Source of the DNA: Arcobacter lacus
GTDB lineage: Bacteria; Campylobacterota; Campylobacteria; Campylobacterales; Arcobacteraceae
Assembly (NCBI RefSeq): GCF_003063295.1
Contig: NZ_MUXF01000001.1
Location: forward strand, 124,001 to 188,000
Length of the DNA stretch: 64,000 nucleotides
Direction: 5' to 3'
Shown piece by piece: positions 19,088-28,111 of this stretch; positions within the stretch are counted from its first letter, which is position 1; every line of letters starts with the position of its first letter. The position numbers and the translations under genes are program-made. The notes beneath the pieces were generated by a model that saw only the letters and a list, made by a program, of their open reading frames with translations, searched no databases and was not told the DNA's origin.

Positions 19088-20626
19088 ATGTTTTTTTCGA
19101 ATAAAGAGGATAAACTTCAACTAAAAGCTATCGATCAAAATTATGCAGTTATAAAATTTAATTTAAATGGAACCGTAAAAGAAGCTAATAAAATTTTTCT
19201 TGATATTATGGGTTATAGTTTAAATGAAATAGTTGGAAAACATCATAGAATGTTTTGTGATAAAAGATTTGTCGAAAGTAAAGAGTATCAAGAAGCTTGG
19301 GATACTTTAAATAAAGGTAAATCTATTACTTCAGAATTTAAAAGAATAAAAAAAGATGGTGAAGCTGTTTTTCTAAGAGCAACTTATATGCCAATAGTAG
19401 ATAATAATGGAAAAATTGTAGAAATTATCAAACTTGCGCAAGACATCACAAAAAGAAGACTAAAAGATTTATACTATCTTGGACAAATAAATGCAATAAA
19501 TAAATCTCAAGCAGTTATTGAGTTTGATATGAATGGCATAGTTATAAATGCAAATAAAAACTTCTTAAATACTTTAGGTTATTCATTAGATGAAATTGTT
19601 GGAAAACATCATAGTATTTTTTGTGAAGAATCATATAAAAATTCAAATGAATATAAAGATTTTTGGAAAAAGTTAAATAGTGGTCAATATGATGCAGGCG
19701 AATATTTAAGAATAGGAAAAGACGGAAGAAGAGTTTGGATACAAGCAAGTTATAATCCTATTTTAGATTTAGATGGTGTTCCTTTTAAAGTTGTTAAATA
19801 TGCAACAGATATAACTTTGAAAAAAAATACAATGTTCCAAATAGGAAAAGAGATAGAAGATTTAACAGAATCTTTAACTCATTTAAAAGGTGCTTCTACA
19901 ACAATGGTAAAAGAAGCAAAAATAAGTATGGAGAACTCACAAGAAACAACTGTATCTATTGAAGAGTTAAACCAAGCTGTTCAAGAGCTATCTAAAAAAA
20001 TAGAAGTAGTATTATCTTCTATTACAAACATTGCTGATACAACTTTACAAAGTGAAAAGATTGCATTAGAAGCAAAAGAACAATCAAAAGATACTGCACT
20101 TGCAATAGTTAAACTAAATGAAGAATCAACTAAAATTGGTGATACAATCAATATTATCACACAAATTGCATTCCAAACAAATATTTTATCTTTAAATGCA
20201 GCTGTTGAAGCAGCAACTGCTGGAGAAGCAGGAAAAGGTTTTGCCGTTGTTGCACAAGAAGTAAGAAACCTAGCAACAAGATCAAATGATGCAGCAAAAG
20301 ATATAACAGCTGCTATTGAATATATTCAATCTTTAGTAAAAAATTCTCTTGATTCTATTCATCATATTGATAGTATAGTTGAAGAGATAAGTTCAATGTC
20401 ATCAAATATATCAAATGCAGTAAAAGAACAAAAAAATATTACAAATGAGTTAGCAAGTACAGCAAATGAAACAAGCCATACTTTAAATCAAATTACAGAT
20501 AATATGGTAAGAGTATCAAATAGTGCAAGTAACACAGAAAAAGAAGCTGAAAAAACAAAAGATAATTCAAATGAATTAATTGAAATTTCAAATAAACTTA
20601 TAGAAACACTAAAAGTGCTTAATTAA
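19088..20626 (+). CDS. Soluble methyl-accepting chemotaxis protein with two PAS domains
   Basis: No membrane segment is present. Two PAS domains (about residues 10-125 and 130-248) share nearly identical cores ([12 protein letters not shown] and [12 protein letters not shown], each followed by a Phe-Cys), a clear internal duplication. The C-terminal signalling domain (about 255-510) contains the hairpin tip with [20 protein letters not shown]. The layout resembles Aer2/BdlA-type cytoplasmic receptors for redox or energy state. Whether the PAS domains bind haem or flavin cannot be seen. TATAAT at 19046-19051 may be its promoter; a weak hairpin at 20616-20634 follows the stop. Confidence 0.92.
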   Translation: MFFSNKEDKLQLKAIDQNYAVIKFNLNGTVKEANKIFLDIMGYSLNEIVGKHHRMFCDKRFVESKEYQEAWDTLNKGKSITSEFKRIKKDGEAVFLRATYMPIVDNNGKIVEIIKLAQDITKRRLKDLYYLGQINAINKSQAVIEFDMNGIVINANKNFLNTLGYSLDEIVGKHHSIFCEESYKNSNEYKDFWKKLNSGQYDAGEYLRIGKDGRRVWIQASYNPILDLDGVPFKVVKYATDITLKKNTMFQIGKEIEDLTESLTHLKGASTTMVKEAKISMENSQETTVSIEELNQAVQELSKKIEVVLSSITNIADTTLQSEKIALEAKEQSKDTALAIVKLNEESTKIGDTINIITQIAFQTNILSLNAAVEAATAGEAGKGFAVVAQEVRNLATRSNDAAKDITAAIEYIQSLVKNSLDSIHHIDSIVEEISSMSSNISNAVKEQKNITNELASTANETSHTLNQITDNMVRVSNSASNTEKEAEKTKDNSNELIEISNKLIETLKVLN

Positions 20627-20651
20627 TTTAAGCATCTTTAGTTTTAAATCA

Positions 20652-20975
20652 TTATTCATTTGTTACTAAAATAGTACATCCTTCTTCTGATTGAGGAATG
20701 TGAGAAGTTCCTTTAGGATTTATTATAAATGAACCCTCTTTATATTTTTTATTACCATCATTAAAAGCTCCTGATATTACAAAAATATGTTCATCAAATA
20801 AATTGTGTTCATCAAGAAATGGTAGTTTACTATTTTTTTCAAATTTATAAATAGCTGTTAATTTTCCATCATTATTTTGCCAAAGTATGTATTGGCTCAC
20901 ACCTTTTGTAATTTCTATAGGAGTAATATCTTCTAATAAATTTGAGACTATTCCATTGAAGTTTGCTAATTGCAT
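20652..20975 (-). CDS. ChrR-like cupin-domain protein
   Basis: This is a small cupin (107 residues) with the ChrR-type pattern E-H-x-x-D-E-H-I-F-V-x-x-G followed by G-S-F-I and a late H (TSHIPQ). These histidines and glutamates would hold one metal ion. ChrR cupins are anti-sigma sensors of singlet oxygen or peroxides, but here there is no zinc-binding anti-sigma part and no sigma factor nearby. The open frame extends to 21020. I prefer the ATG at 20975, which follows AAAAGGATAAAT, because the longer version would run into an operator. It is divergent from an OhrR-like gene. Confidence 0.8.
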   Translation of the reverse strand: MQLANFNGIVSNLLEDITPIEITKGVSQYILWQNNDGKLTAIYKFEKNSKLPFLDEHNLFDEHIFVISGAFNDGNKKYKEGSFIINPKGTSHIPQSEEGCTILVTNE

Positions 20976-21011
20976 ATTTATCCTTTTTATATTTATTTTG
21001 TTAGCTAATAT

Positions 21012-21026
21012 TTTGCACACAAAGTA
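21012..21026. promoter_or_regulatory. Operator-like repeat, copy 1 (cupin side)
   Basis: TTTGCACACAAAGTA, matching the copy at 21060-21074 at 12 of 15 positions. It lies between the divergent cupin and OhrR-like genes, upstream of the chosen cupin start. Confidence 0.5.
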
Positions 21027-21059
21027 ATATTAACAAAAATCTATTTATTTGTCAATTAG

Positions 21060-21074
21060 TTTGTACACAAGATA
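21060..21074. promoter_or_regulatory. Operator-like repeat, copy 2 (OhrR side)
   Basis: TTTGTACACAAGATA contains the inverted core TTGT-AC-ACAA. Together with copy 1 it gives the consensus TTTGYACACAARRTA, with 48 bases between copies start to start. A TATAAT-like element (GTTATAATT) lies just downstream, before the OhrR-like gene, so binding here should repress it. Confidence 0.5.
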
Positions 21075-21114
21075 TATTTTGTTATAATTATTCATAAAAT
21101 TTCAAAGGTAAAAT

Positions 21115-21546
21115 ATGAAAAATAAAGAATTTGATTTCTCTAAAATGATTTGCTTTTTATTGAATTCAACATCAAATGCAATGATTAGAGAATATAGACC
21201 TCATCTAGAAGAATTTCAACTAACTTATGCTCAATATTTAGTGATGATGACACTTTGGAACAATGATAATATACTGATAAAAGATATAAGCAAAGAGACA
21301 TTTTTTGATTCGGCTACACTAACACCTATTTTAAAAAGATTAGAAGAAAAGTCTTATATTATCAGAACTCAATCATTAAGCGATGAACGAGGGAAAATAA
21401 TAAAATTAACAAAAGAAGGGAAAGATTTGAAAGATAAAACAGCTCATATTTTCAAAAATATGGAGTGTAAAATTGAACTAAGTAGTGAAGAACAAGAAGA
21501 TATTATTAAAATTTGTAACAAAATATTATCTAAATTAGGTAACTAA
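21115..21546 (+). CDS. OhrR-like MarR-family peroxide sensor
   Basis: The 143-residue winged-helix protein aligns by eye with Bacillus OhrR. The N-terminal ICFLLNSTSN places C13 where OhrR has its redox-sensing cysteine. It is followed by LTYAQYLVMMTLW and then DSATLTPILKRLEEKSYI, the recognition helix region. DERGKIIKLT forms the wing. Oxidation of C13 by organic peroxide would release DNA. The likely target is the divergent cupin gene, since no ohr gene is near. An AAAGGT site precedes the ATG. The gene ends overlapping the convergent phosphatase gene by four bases. Confidence 0.85.
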   Translation: MKNKEFDFSKMICFLLNSTSNAMIREYRPHLEEFQLTYAQYLVMMTLWNNDNILIKDISKETFFDSATLTPILKRLEEKSYIIRTQSLSDERGKIIKLTKEGKDLKDKTAHIFKNMECKIELSSEEQEDIIKICNKILSKLGN

Positions 21547-21986
21547 ATTTTGTCTTTTATTAAGTTCTTAACACAAGTTTCAATCATAGAATAAACATTT
21601 TTAAAATCTTCAAAATCTCTAAAGTAGTATGGATCAGGAACACAAGCTCCTTTATATCCAAAATCTCCAAGTTTTAGGGGATTTTTACAACCTAAATTCT
21701 TCAAATCTTTTAAGTTATTATCATCAAGTGCAATAACTAAATCAAACTTTTGAAAATCATCTTTTTTCACTTGTCTTGCTTTTTGTTTTGATATATCAAC
21801 ACCATTTAACAATGCAACTTTTATTGAGTTTTCACAAGGAGCTTCACCAATATGCCAAGAACCAGTTCCAGCACTATCTACTAAAATATCAAGTTGTTTT
21901 TTATTTATATATTCTTGTGCAATACCATGAGCTAAAGGAGAACGACAAATGTTTCCTAAACATACAAATAAAATTGATTTTTTCAT
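21543..21986 (-). CDS. Low-molecular-weight protein tyrosine phosphatase
   Basis: The active-site loop C9-L-G-N-I-C-R15-S at the N-terminus and the general-acid loop VPDPYY near residue 115 define the LMW-PTP/arsenate-reductase-like fold. The DP(Y) loop favours a tyrosine phosphatase over ArsC. The length of 147 is normal. It is the last gene of the bamD-lon-rhomboid run, with its ATG overlapping the rhomboid stop by four bases. No tyrosine kinase or capsule gene is near, so the substrate is open. Confidence 0.88.
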   Translation of the reverse strand: MKKSILFVCLGNICRSPLAHGIAQEYINKKQLDILVDSAGTGSWHIGEAPCENSIKVALLNGVDISKQKARQVKKDDFQKFDLVIALDDNNLKDLKNLGCKNPLKLGDFGYKGACVPDPYYFRDFEDFKNVYSMIETCVKNLIKDKI

Positions 21987-22546
21987 CTTTTGTATTTTTT
22001 TAAAAGTATAGATTTATCAATTATTGCATAAATAAATCCAATAGCTAGTCCAATAAAGTGAGCATACCAAGCAATAGGAAGTCCAATAAGTAAAGGAGCA
22101 ACAGAGATTAGTAAAATCCAAGTTATAATTCCACTTCTTTGAACTTTATCAAAGTATGCAACATATCCTAAAATAGCACAAATCGCTCCACTTGCTCCTA
22201 CTAAATTTACAGTAATATCTAAAAAAAAGATATATAAAAATGAGAAAAGAGAAGTTAAAACTCCTGTTATTAAATACAATAAAACAAAAGCTTTTGCACC
22301 TCTTGATCTTTCTACATAATTACCAAATTGCCAAAGTACAAACATATTCATAGCTAAGTGAGCGATTCCACCGTGAGAAAACATAGAAGTTAGTGGTTGC
22401 CAATAAAAACCACCAATCAAAAAGTATAAATTTAATCCAAATAGTAAACTTCCTTGTTGTACATTTATTTGGATTAAATAAAATAAAACTGTAATTATAA
22501 TAATTACATTTGTTGCTGTAAAATCTTTTTTACTAAAGTTTAGCAT
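21983..22546 (-). CDS. Rhomboid-family intramembrane serine protease
   Basis: Six hydrophobic segments fill 187 residues, the minimal bacterial rhomboid core. The catalytic serine is S119 in GASGAI and the partner histidine is H163 in WYAHFIG. The HGGIAHLAMNMFVLW block (about residues 58-72) supplies the conserved loop and Asn region. It should cut membrane proteins in the inner membrane; the substrate is unknown. It sits three bases after lon and overlaps the phosphatase gene, so all three are probably cotranscribed. Confidence 0.9.
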   Translation of the reverse strand: MLNFSKKDFTATNVIIIITVLFYLIQINVQQGSLLFGLNLYFLIGGFYWQPLTSMFSHGGIAHLAMNMFVLWQFGNYVERSRGAKAFVLLYLITGVLTSLFSFLYIFFLDITVNLVGASGAICAILGYVAYFDKVQRSGIITWILLISVAPLLIGLPIAWYAHFIGLAIGFIYAIIDKSILLKKYKR

Positions 22547-22549
22547 CTA

Positions 22550-24967
22550 TTAAACTAAAGCCTCTTTTAAAACATCTTCTATTGTATCAACAGCTTTTAT
22601 TTCCATTGCATTTTTTACTTCATCTGGAATTTCATCCAAATCTCTATCAAAATTTTTTCTAGGAACTAAAGCTTTTTTCATTTTTGCTTTATATGCTGCG
22701 ATTAATTTCTCTTTTAATCCACCAATTGGTAAAACTTTACCAGAAAGTGTAAGTTCTCCTGTCATTGCAACATCTGCTTTTATAGCTTTATCACTTAAAA
22801 TTGAAGCTATTGCAAGTGCCATAGTTATACCTGCACTTGGTCCATCTTTTGGTGTTGCACCTTCTGGAATATGTAAGTGAATATCATATCTTTTATATAT
22901 TTCACTACAATCAAGCTTTTCATTTTCCTCTTCTTCTTTTACAGATTTAGGAATAATTTTTTCATCAATTTTTAGAACTTTATTATCTATTAAAACTTTT
23001 ACAACAGAATATGAAATTCTTGAAGACTCTTTCATTACATCACCAAGATTTCCTGTAACAGTTAGATTTCCTTTTCCTTTTAGCTTAATTGCTTCGATTT
23101 TTAAAACATCTCCACCAACTGCTGTCCAAGCTAATCCATTTGCAATTCCAATAGAATTTTTCTTTTCAGCTGGGTCAATTTCAAAAATTGGATTATCTAA
23201 ATAAGCTTTTAAATCTTTTGTTCCAATAGTTACTTTTTCTATTGTTGAGTCATTTAAAATTTGTTTTACAACTTTTCTAAATATTTTAGAAAAAGTTCTT
23301 CTTAAATTTCTAACTCCAGCCTCTCTTGTATATTTTGATATGATTAATTCAATAGTTGCTTTATTGATACTTACTTCCGTTTTTTTAAGTCCATGTTTTT
23401 CTAACTCTTGAGGAATCAGATAATCTTTTGCAATATGATATTTTTCTTCTGGAGTATAAGAAGATATCTCTATAAATTCCATTCTATCTCTTAAAGGTGC
23501 TGGAATTCTTCTTGCATCATTTGCTGTTGAAACAAATATAACTTGAGATAAATCAATTGGAAAGTTTAAATATAAATCTCTAAATTCATGGTTCTGTTCT
23601 GGGTCTAAAATTTCTAACATTACAGCTGTTGGATCACCTCTATGATTAGAACCAAGTTTATCAATCTCATCTAAAACCATAACTGGATTCATTTTTTTTG
23701 CATCAATCAAACCTTTAACTAATCTTCCTGGCATTGCTCCAACGTAAGTTCTTCTATGTCCTCTAAGTTCATTTACATCTTCCATTCCACCTAAAGCTAC
23801 TCTTATTAAAGGTCGTTTTAGCGCTTGAGAAATAGAGTTTGCTAAAGAAGTTTTACCAACTCCTGGAGGTCCTACAAAACATAAAACAGTACCTTTTGAT
23901 TTTAAATCTTCAATATTTCTTTGCTCTAAAAGTTGTTTTACTGCAAAATATTCACTAATTCTCTCTTTTGCTTTTATCAAAGAGTAATGATCTTTATTTA
24001 GCTGCTCTTCTACATTTTTTACAGAAATTTTTTCGTTTGCATATTCTCCAAAAGGAATATCTAAAACTTGTTCAACATAAGTTTGAAGTAAAGATGCATC
24101 AGGAGAATCAGGATTCATTCTACTTAATTTATCAAGTTGTCTTTTAGTCTCTTTATAAGCCTCTTTATCCATAAACTCTTTTTTAGCTTTTAATCTTTTT
24201 TTATAAGATTTTATCTCTATTTCTTTTTGATTATCTGTTCCAAGTTCTTTTTGGATAGCTTTTATTTGCTCTTTTAAAAAATAATCTTTATGTGTTTTTT
24301 CTATTTTTGAGTTTACTTTTTGAGTAATTTCTTTTTGGATTTTAAATGATTCTATCTCTTTTTTAATAACTTCTATAATATCAAATAATCTTTGTTCAAT
24401 ATTTGTTTGAGAAAATAGTTTATAAGCTTCTTCTTTTTTTACTTTTAAAACTGAAGATATCAAATCTGCAATTCTTACTGGATCATCATTTTCTTCTATA
24501 GTTTTTACTAAATCAGCAGGAAATTTAATATTTAATTTTGATAATTTTTTTACATTTTCTATTAATACTTCGATTACAGATTTTATACTTTCTTCATTTG
24601 GTTCTTCATTTTTTAAAGTATCAACATTTACAAAAAGCGGTTGCTCACTTGCAAAATCTAAAATTTTTCCTTTAGTTAAACCTTGGAAAAGCACTTTTAT
24701 TTTACCATCAGGCAAAGATACTTTTCTCATAATATTTCCTACAACTCCAACATCATAAAAAGAGTCTTTTTCTCTTTTACCCTCTTTTGATGCTTTAGAA
24801 ACTGTAACCATAACTAATTTATTATGTTCTATTGCATACTCAACAGCTTTTATATTTTGCTCATTACTTAAAAATAAAGGAGCAATCATAAAAGGGTATA
24901 AAAATATATCATCTTCAATAATTAGTGGTATAGTTTGTGGAAATTCTTCATAATTTTTTAATTCCAT
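22550..24967 (-). CDS. lon: ATP-dependent protease Lon
   Basis: Lon degrades misfolded and regulatory proteins in the cytoplasm. The domains in order are the N-terminal substrate domain (about residues 8-205), a coiled-coil bridge, an AAA+ module with Walker A GPPGVGKTS near 367 and an arginine-rich RDRMEFIE segment, and a C-terminal protease domain. The catalytic dyad is S711 in DGPSAGI and K754 in GGLKEK. The length of 805 is normal. It lies 41 bases after bamD and three bases before the rhomboid gene. Confidence 0.98.
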   Translation of the reverse strand: MELKNYEEFPQTIPLIIEDDIFLYPFMIAPLFLSNEQNIKAVEYAIEHNKLVMVTVSKASKEGKREKDSFYDVGVVGNIMRKVSLPDGKIKVLFQGLTKGKILDFASEQPLFVNVDTLKNEEPNEESIKSVIEVLIENVKKLSKLNIKFPADLVKTIEENDDPVRIADLISSVLKVKKEEAYKLFSQTNIEQRLFDIIEVIKKEIESFKIQKEITQKVNSKIEKTHKDYFLKEQIKAIQKELGTDNQKEIEIKSYKKRLKAKKEFMDKEAYKETKRQLDKLSRMNPDSPDASLLQTYVEQVLDIPFGEYANEKISVKNVEEQLNKDHYSLIKAKERISEYFAVKQLLEQRNIEDLKSKGTVLCFVGPPGVGKTSLANSISQALKRPLIRVALGGMEDVNELRGHRRTYVGAMPGRLVKGLIDAKKMNPVMVLDEIDKLGSNHRGDPTAVMLEILDPEQNHEFRDLYLNFPIDLSQVIFVSTANDARRIPAPLRDRMEFIEISSYTPEEKYHIAKDYLIPQELEKHGLKKTEVSINKATIELIISKYTREAGVRNLRRTFSKIFRKVVKQILNDSTIEKVTIGTKDLKAYLDNPIFEIDPAEKKNSIGIANGLAWTAVGGDVLKIEAIKLKGKGNLTVTGNLGDVMKESSRISYSVVKVLIDNKVLKIDEKIIPKSVKEEEENEKLDCSEIYKRYDIHLHIPEGATPKDGPSAGITMALAIASILSDKAIKADVAMTGELTLSGKVLPIGGLKEKLIAAYKAKMKKALVPRKNFDRDLDEIPDEVKNAMEIKAVDTIEDVLKEALV

Positions 24968-25008
24968 ATTTTAATTCAACTCCTAAAATTCATAAATCGT
25001 ATTAAATT

Positions 25009-25662
25009 TTATTCAAAAATAGATCTATAAAATGGTACTTTTACAGGTTCAATTTCAGAATTATCAACCCAAGATTCTTTTACTTTTTCTTCATAGAACT
25101 CTGTTCCAAGTGGTTTGTCTCTTCTTGTGTAAAGCTCAGAAATTTCTTGATCAAAACTTGCTTTTGACATATATAATCTTGAATTTATAGTGTCAACTAA
25201 AGGCATATATGGTGAGTTTTTGTATTTTTCTTTAAACTCTTGAATTTGAGTTAAAGTATCATCTATTAGTTGTTGATCTCTAAATTGATATTTAAATCCT
25301 AAAAAATTTGCTTTGATTTTTAAATATCTTGCATAGTCAATATCTTTGCTTAGTCCAAATTTTTTGATGTATTCATCTAAATAAAAATTTGCTAAAGCAT
25401 ACTCTTCTTCTTCGATATGAGCATTTACTAAAATCATAATTGCTGTCGGAATATATGGTGAATTTCTATGTTCACTTTCTAATGATGTATATGTATCATC
25501 AGCTTCATCTAAATCTCCTGATGCTATTTGTTTCATCATTTTATTGTACCAATATAAGGCTGGTTTATTATATTCTTGTTCACTTTTAGAAGAACAACCT
25601 GTAAATACAAAAGTAGCACAAGTAACTAATAACAAACCTTTTAGCTTCAAACTTTTTATCAT
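25009..25662 (-). CDS. bamD: Outer membrane assembly lipoprotein BamD
   Basis: BamD is the essential lipoprotein partner of BamA in beta-barrel insertion. A lipobox (FVFTGCSS) puts the lipidated cysteine near residue 22, followed by about 190 residues of TPR-like helices (Y-N-K-A-L-Y motif, then ANFYLDEYIKKFG). The frame is open to 25680. I start at the ATG at 25662, since AAAGGA lies seven bases before it while the first ATG has no site. Placing bamD before lon is common in Campylobacterota. Confidence 0.9.
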   Translation of the reverse strand: MIKSLKLKGLLLVTCATFVFTGCSSKSEQEYNKPALYWYNKMMKQIASGDLDEADDTYTSLESEHRNSPYIPTAIMILVNAHIEEEEYALANFYLDEYIKKFGLSKDIDYARYLKIKANFLGFKYQFRDQQLIDDTLTQIQEFKEKYKNSPYMPLVDTINSRLYMSKASFDQEISELYTRRDKPLGTEFYEEKVKESWVDNSEIEPVKVPFYRSIFE

Positions 25663-25758
25663 TCTAATATCCTTTATCATAAAAAAGACATTCTATCTAA
25701 TTACAGCTTAGGAATTATCTGCTATAATAAAACAAACTATTTCAAAAAAGGAATATAG

Positions 25759-26523
25759 ATGAAGCTTACACTAATAGGTAATGGTATTATGGCTCAAGCA
25801 TTGGCTAAAGGACTTGTAAAAAAGTACGAAGTTGAGATGATTGGAAGGGATATTGAAAAATTAAAAATTATTCAAGAGAAAATACCTCAAATAACAATAA
25901 AACAACTAGAAGATAAAGAAGATATCACAGATAAAACTGTTATATTTTGTGTAAAACCTTATGCTTTAGAAAGTGTTTCTGTGAGACTTATTGGAAGTGC
26001 GAATATATTATTATCTATTTTAGCTGGAACAAAACTTGATTTTTTAAAAAAACAGATTAAAGCTACTCATTATATTAGAACTATGCCAAATATTGCTGCA
26101 TCAGTTCATAATTCTATGACAACAATTACTGGTGATGCTGAATCAAAAGCTATTGCTATGGAGATTTTTTCTTGTATTGGAGAAGCTCTTTGGGTAAATA
26201 CAGAAACTCAACTTGATATTGCAAGTGCAATTACAGGTTCTGGTCCTGCATTTTTAGCATTAATCGCTGAAAGTTTAGCGGATGGAGCAGTAAAAGCTGG
26301 ATTAGAAAGACATCTAAGTGCGCATTTAGTTCAAGGATTATTTAGTGGAACTGCTTCACTTTTAAGACACTCTCATCCAGCAGTTATAAAAGATTCTGTT
26401 ATGAGTCCAGGTGGAACAACAGCAGCAGGATTTGCTCAACTTGAAGAGGCTGGAGTAAGAAGTGCTATGATAAAAGCGGTTGAAAGCTCTTTTAACAAAG
26501 CATTAAAACTTGCAGAAAAATAG
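25759..26523 (+). CDS. proC: Pyrroline-5-carboxylate reductase
   Basis: ProC reduces pyrroline-5-carboxylate to proline with NAD(P)H. The N-terminal Rossmann loop GNGIMAQAL is at residues 7-15, and the C-terminal dimer domain carries the P5CR signature (GSGPAFLALIAESLADGAVKAGL region, about 163-185) and SPGGTTAAG near 212-220. At 254 residues it is slightly shorter than the 265-270 common elsewhere. Its last 14 bases overlap the start of a pseudopilin gene. GGAATA precedes the ATG. Confidence 0.95.
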   Translation: MKLTLIGNGIMAQALAKGLVKKYEVEMIGRDIEKLKIIQEKIPQITIKQLEDKEDITDKTVIFCVKPYALESVSVRLIGSANILLSILAGTKLDFLKKQIKATHYIRTMPNIAASVHNSMTTITGDAESKAIAMEIFSCIGEALWVNTETQLDIASAITGSGPAFLALIAESLADGAVKAGLERHLSAHLVQGLFSGTASLLRHSHPAVIKDSVMSPGGTTAAGFAQLEEAGVRSAMIKAVESSFNKALKLAEK

Positions 26524-26797
26524 TTTTACTTTAATTGAAACATTAGTTAGTATCACTCTTTTGCTTATCGTAATAATTGGGTTTAAATACTCAACTTATT
26601 ATGATGAAAACTCTTCAAAAAACTTTATGTCGCTAAATAATTTAGAAAATCTATTTGATACAAAAAATTATGGAAGTTTTCAAAACTCAGCTAAAACTTT
26701 ACAACTTACTATAAACAAAGAAACTATTGAAAATATAACTGTTACAAAATATCAATTTGAAAATGAAAATATAAAGCTTTTTAAGTATGAAAAATAG
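26510..26797 (+). CDS. Minor pseudopilin-like protein 1
   Basis: This 95-residue protein has a short leader (MQKNS) followed by FTLIETLVSITLLLIVIIGF, the type IV prepilin/pseudopilin N-terminal helix with the key Glu at position 5 of the mature form. The residue before the cleavage point is Ser rather than the usual Gly. The rest is a small polar domain. The start is TTG inside the end of proC, so translation is probably coupled. It is followed with overlap by two similar genes. No secretin or pilin ATPase gene is close. Confidence 0.75.
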   Translation: MQKNSFTLIETLVSITLLLIVIIGFKYSTYYDENSSKNFMSLNNLENLFDTKNYGSFQNSAKTLQLTINKETIENITVTKYQFENENIKLFKYEK

Positions 26798-27128
26798 TTT
26801 TTCACTTCTTGAAATAATCATAACTTTGATAATCTCTTCGATAGTTATAATATATTCGACACTTTTTACAAAAGAATTAAGTTTAGAAAATAGATATAAT
26901 CAAGAGTTAGAAATTGATAAAATAAATTTTTTAGCAACAAAAGTTTTTATAGAAAAAAATAAATACAATATTTCAAATCTACAATTTTCAAATGGTAATT
27001 TATATTTTGAAAATAATCTTTTATTAAAAGATGTAAAAGAGTTTAGTATTACGAAAACTTCAAAACAAATATCTGTTTATATAAATTTTAAAGATAAGAT
27101 TATTCAAACTTGGGAATTTAGTTTATGA
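26787..27128 (+). CDS. Minor pseudopilin-like protein 2
   Basis: This 113-residue protein has leader MKNS and then FSLLEIIITLIISSIVIIY, again a prepilin N-terminal helix with Glu at +5 and Ser at -1. The remainder is a short beta-rich domain. It starts 11 bases before the end of the previous gene and overlaps the next by four bases. Small size suggests a minor (GspH/I/J or PilE-like) subunit, not a major pilin. Confidence 0.75.
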   Translation: MKNSFSLLEIIITLIISSIVIIYSTLFTKELSLENRYNQELEIDKINFLATKVFIEKNKYNISNLQFSNGNLYFENNLLLKDVKEFSITKTSKQISVYINFKDKIIQTWEFSL

Positions 27129-27445
27129 AAAAAGCTTATACACTTTTGATTACTATTGTGTTAATCTCTACTTTTTCATATTTAGGTGTTTTGATTTTAG
27201 AGACAAAAGCCTTAAAAAATCAAAATTTATCAAACCAATATTTATATATTCAAGCAAAAAATCATCTAAATTTTTTTGAAGATTTTGTAAAAGATTATGA
27301 TTTAAAAGATATAACTCACCTTCAAATTGAAGATGAATTATTTGATATTTATGCGACTAAACTTATTGATTCAAATATTGTAGATATTTTCGTAAAAGCA
27401 AAAGATTTTGATATTTCAATCCATAAACAAATTATTAAAGAATAA
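27125..27445 (+). CDS. Minor pseudopilin-like protein 3, no Glu5
   Basis: This 106-residue protein opens with [23 protein letters not shown], similar to a prepilin helix but with Ile or Leu where Glu5 should be. Loss of that Glu is typical of GspK/PilX-like tip subunits in type II secretion and type IV pilus systems. The rest is polar and predicted periplasmic. It overlaps the previous gene by four bases (ATGA) and overlaps the convergent rdgB gene by 11 bases at its end. Confidence 0.65.
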   Translation: MKKAYTLLITIVLISTFSYLGVLILETKALKNQNLSNQYLYIQAKNHLNFFEDFVKDYDLKDITHLQIEDELFDIYATKLIDSNIVDIFVKAKDFDISIHKQIIKE

Positions 27446-28034
27446 CTTCTAAAACTTTCATTGCAAGTTTTAAAGCTTTACTTCTATGAGAAAACTCTTT
27501 TTTAACTTCTTCATCTAACTCACCTAATGTTTTATCATATCCATTTGGAATAAACATAGGGTCATATCCAAAGCCATTTGTTCCTATCTCTTTATTTAAA
27601 ACTTCACCATACATCCAACCATGAACTGTATAAACTTCATTTTTATAAACTATTGCAATACAAGCTGTATAAAAAGCAGGAGTTTTTTCTAAACCTAATT
27701 TATTTAATTCAGCTTTTAATTTTTCGTTGTTCTTTTTATCACTTGCATTAAGTCCTGCATATCTAGCACTATAAACTCCTGGAGCATTTCCTAAAACAGG
27801 AACACTAATTCCTGAATCATCTGAAATCACAACAACATCACCAAAATTAATTTTTTGAAGTTCATCATATATTGTTTGTGCTTTTTTTATAGCGTTACCT
27901 TTAAAAGTATCTTTATCTTCATCAATTTCAATTTTTCCTAAAATTTCACTAAATGCTACTATTTCATCATTTGGAAGAAGTCTTTCGAACTCTTTTATTT
28001 TTCCCTTATTTGCTGAGGCTAAAACGATTTTCAA
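27435..28034 (-). CDS. rdgB: Non-canonical purine NTP pyrophosphatase (RdgB/HAM1)
   Basis: It hydrolyses dITP, ITP and XTP to monophosphates and keeps deaminated purines out of DNA. The N-terminal [11 protein letters not shown] (residues 5-15) is the family's substrate-binding motif. The central VVISDDSG (about 70-77) supplies catalytic acids, and GFGYDPMF (about 153-160) and the late SHRSKAL complete the set. The length of 199 is typical. The start codon is TTG with AAAAAGGAC upstream. It is divergent from an MFS gene. Confidence 0.96.
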   Translation of the reverse strand: MKIVLASANKGKIKEFERLLPNDEIVAFSEILGKIEIDEDKDTFKGNAIKKAQTIYDELQKINFGDVVVISDDSGISVPVLGNAPGVYSARYAGLNASDKKNNEKLKAELNKLGLEKTPAFYTACIAIVYKNEVYTVHGWMYGEVLNKEIGTNGFGYDPMFIPNGYDKTLGELDEEVKKEFSHRSKALKLAMKVLEVIL

Positions 28035-28111
28035 TCTTTGTCCTTTTTATACTAGTTATTATCGAATTTTTTATATAATAAACCAAAATTATAATATATT
28101 TAGGATTATTA

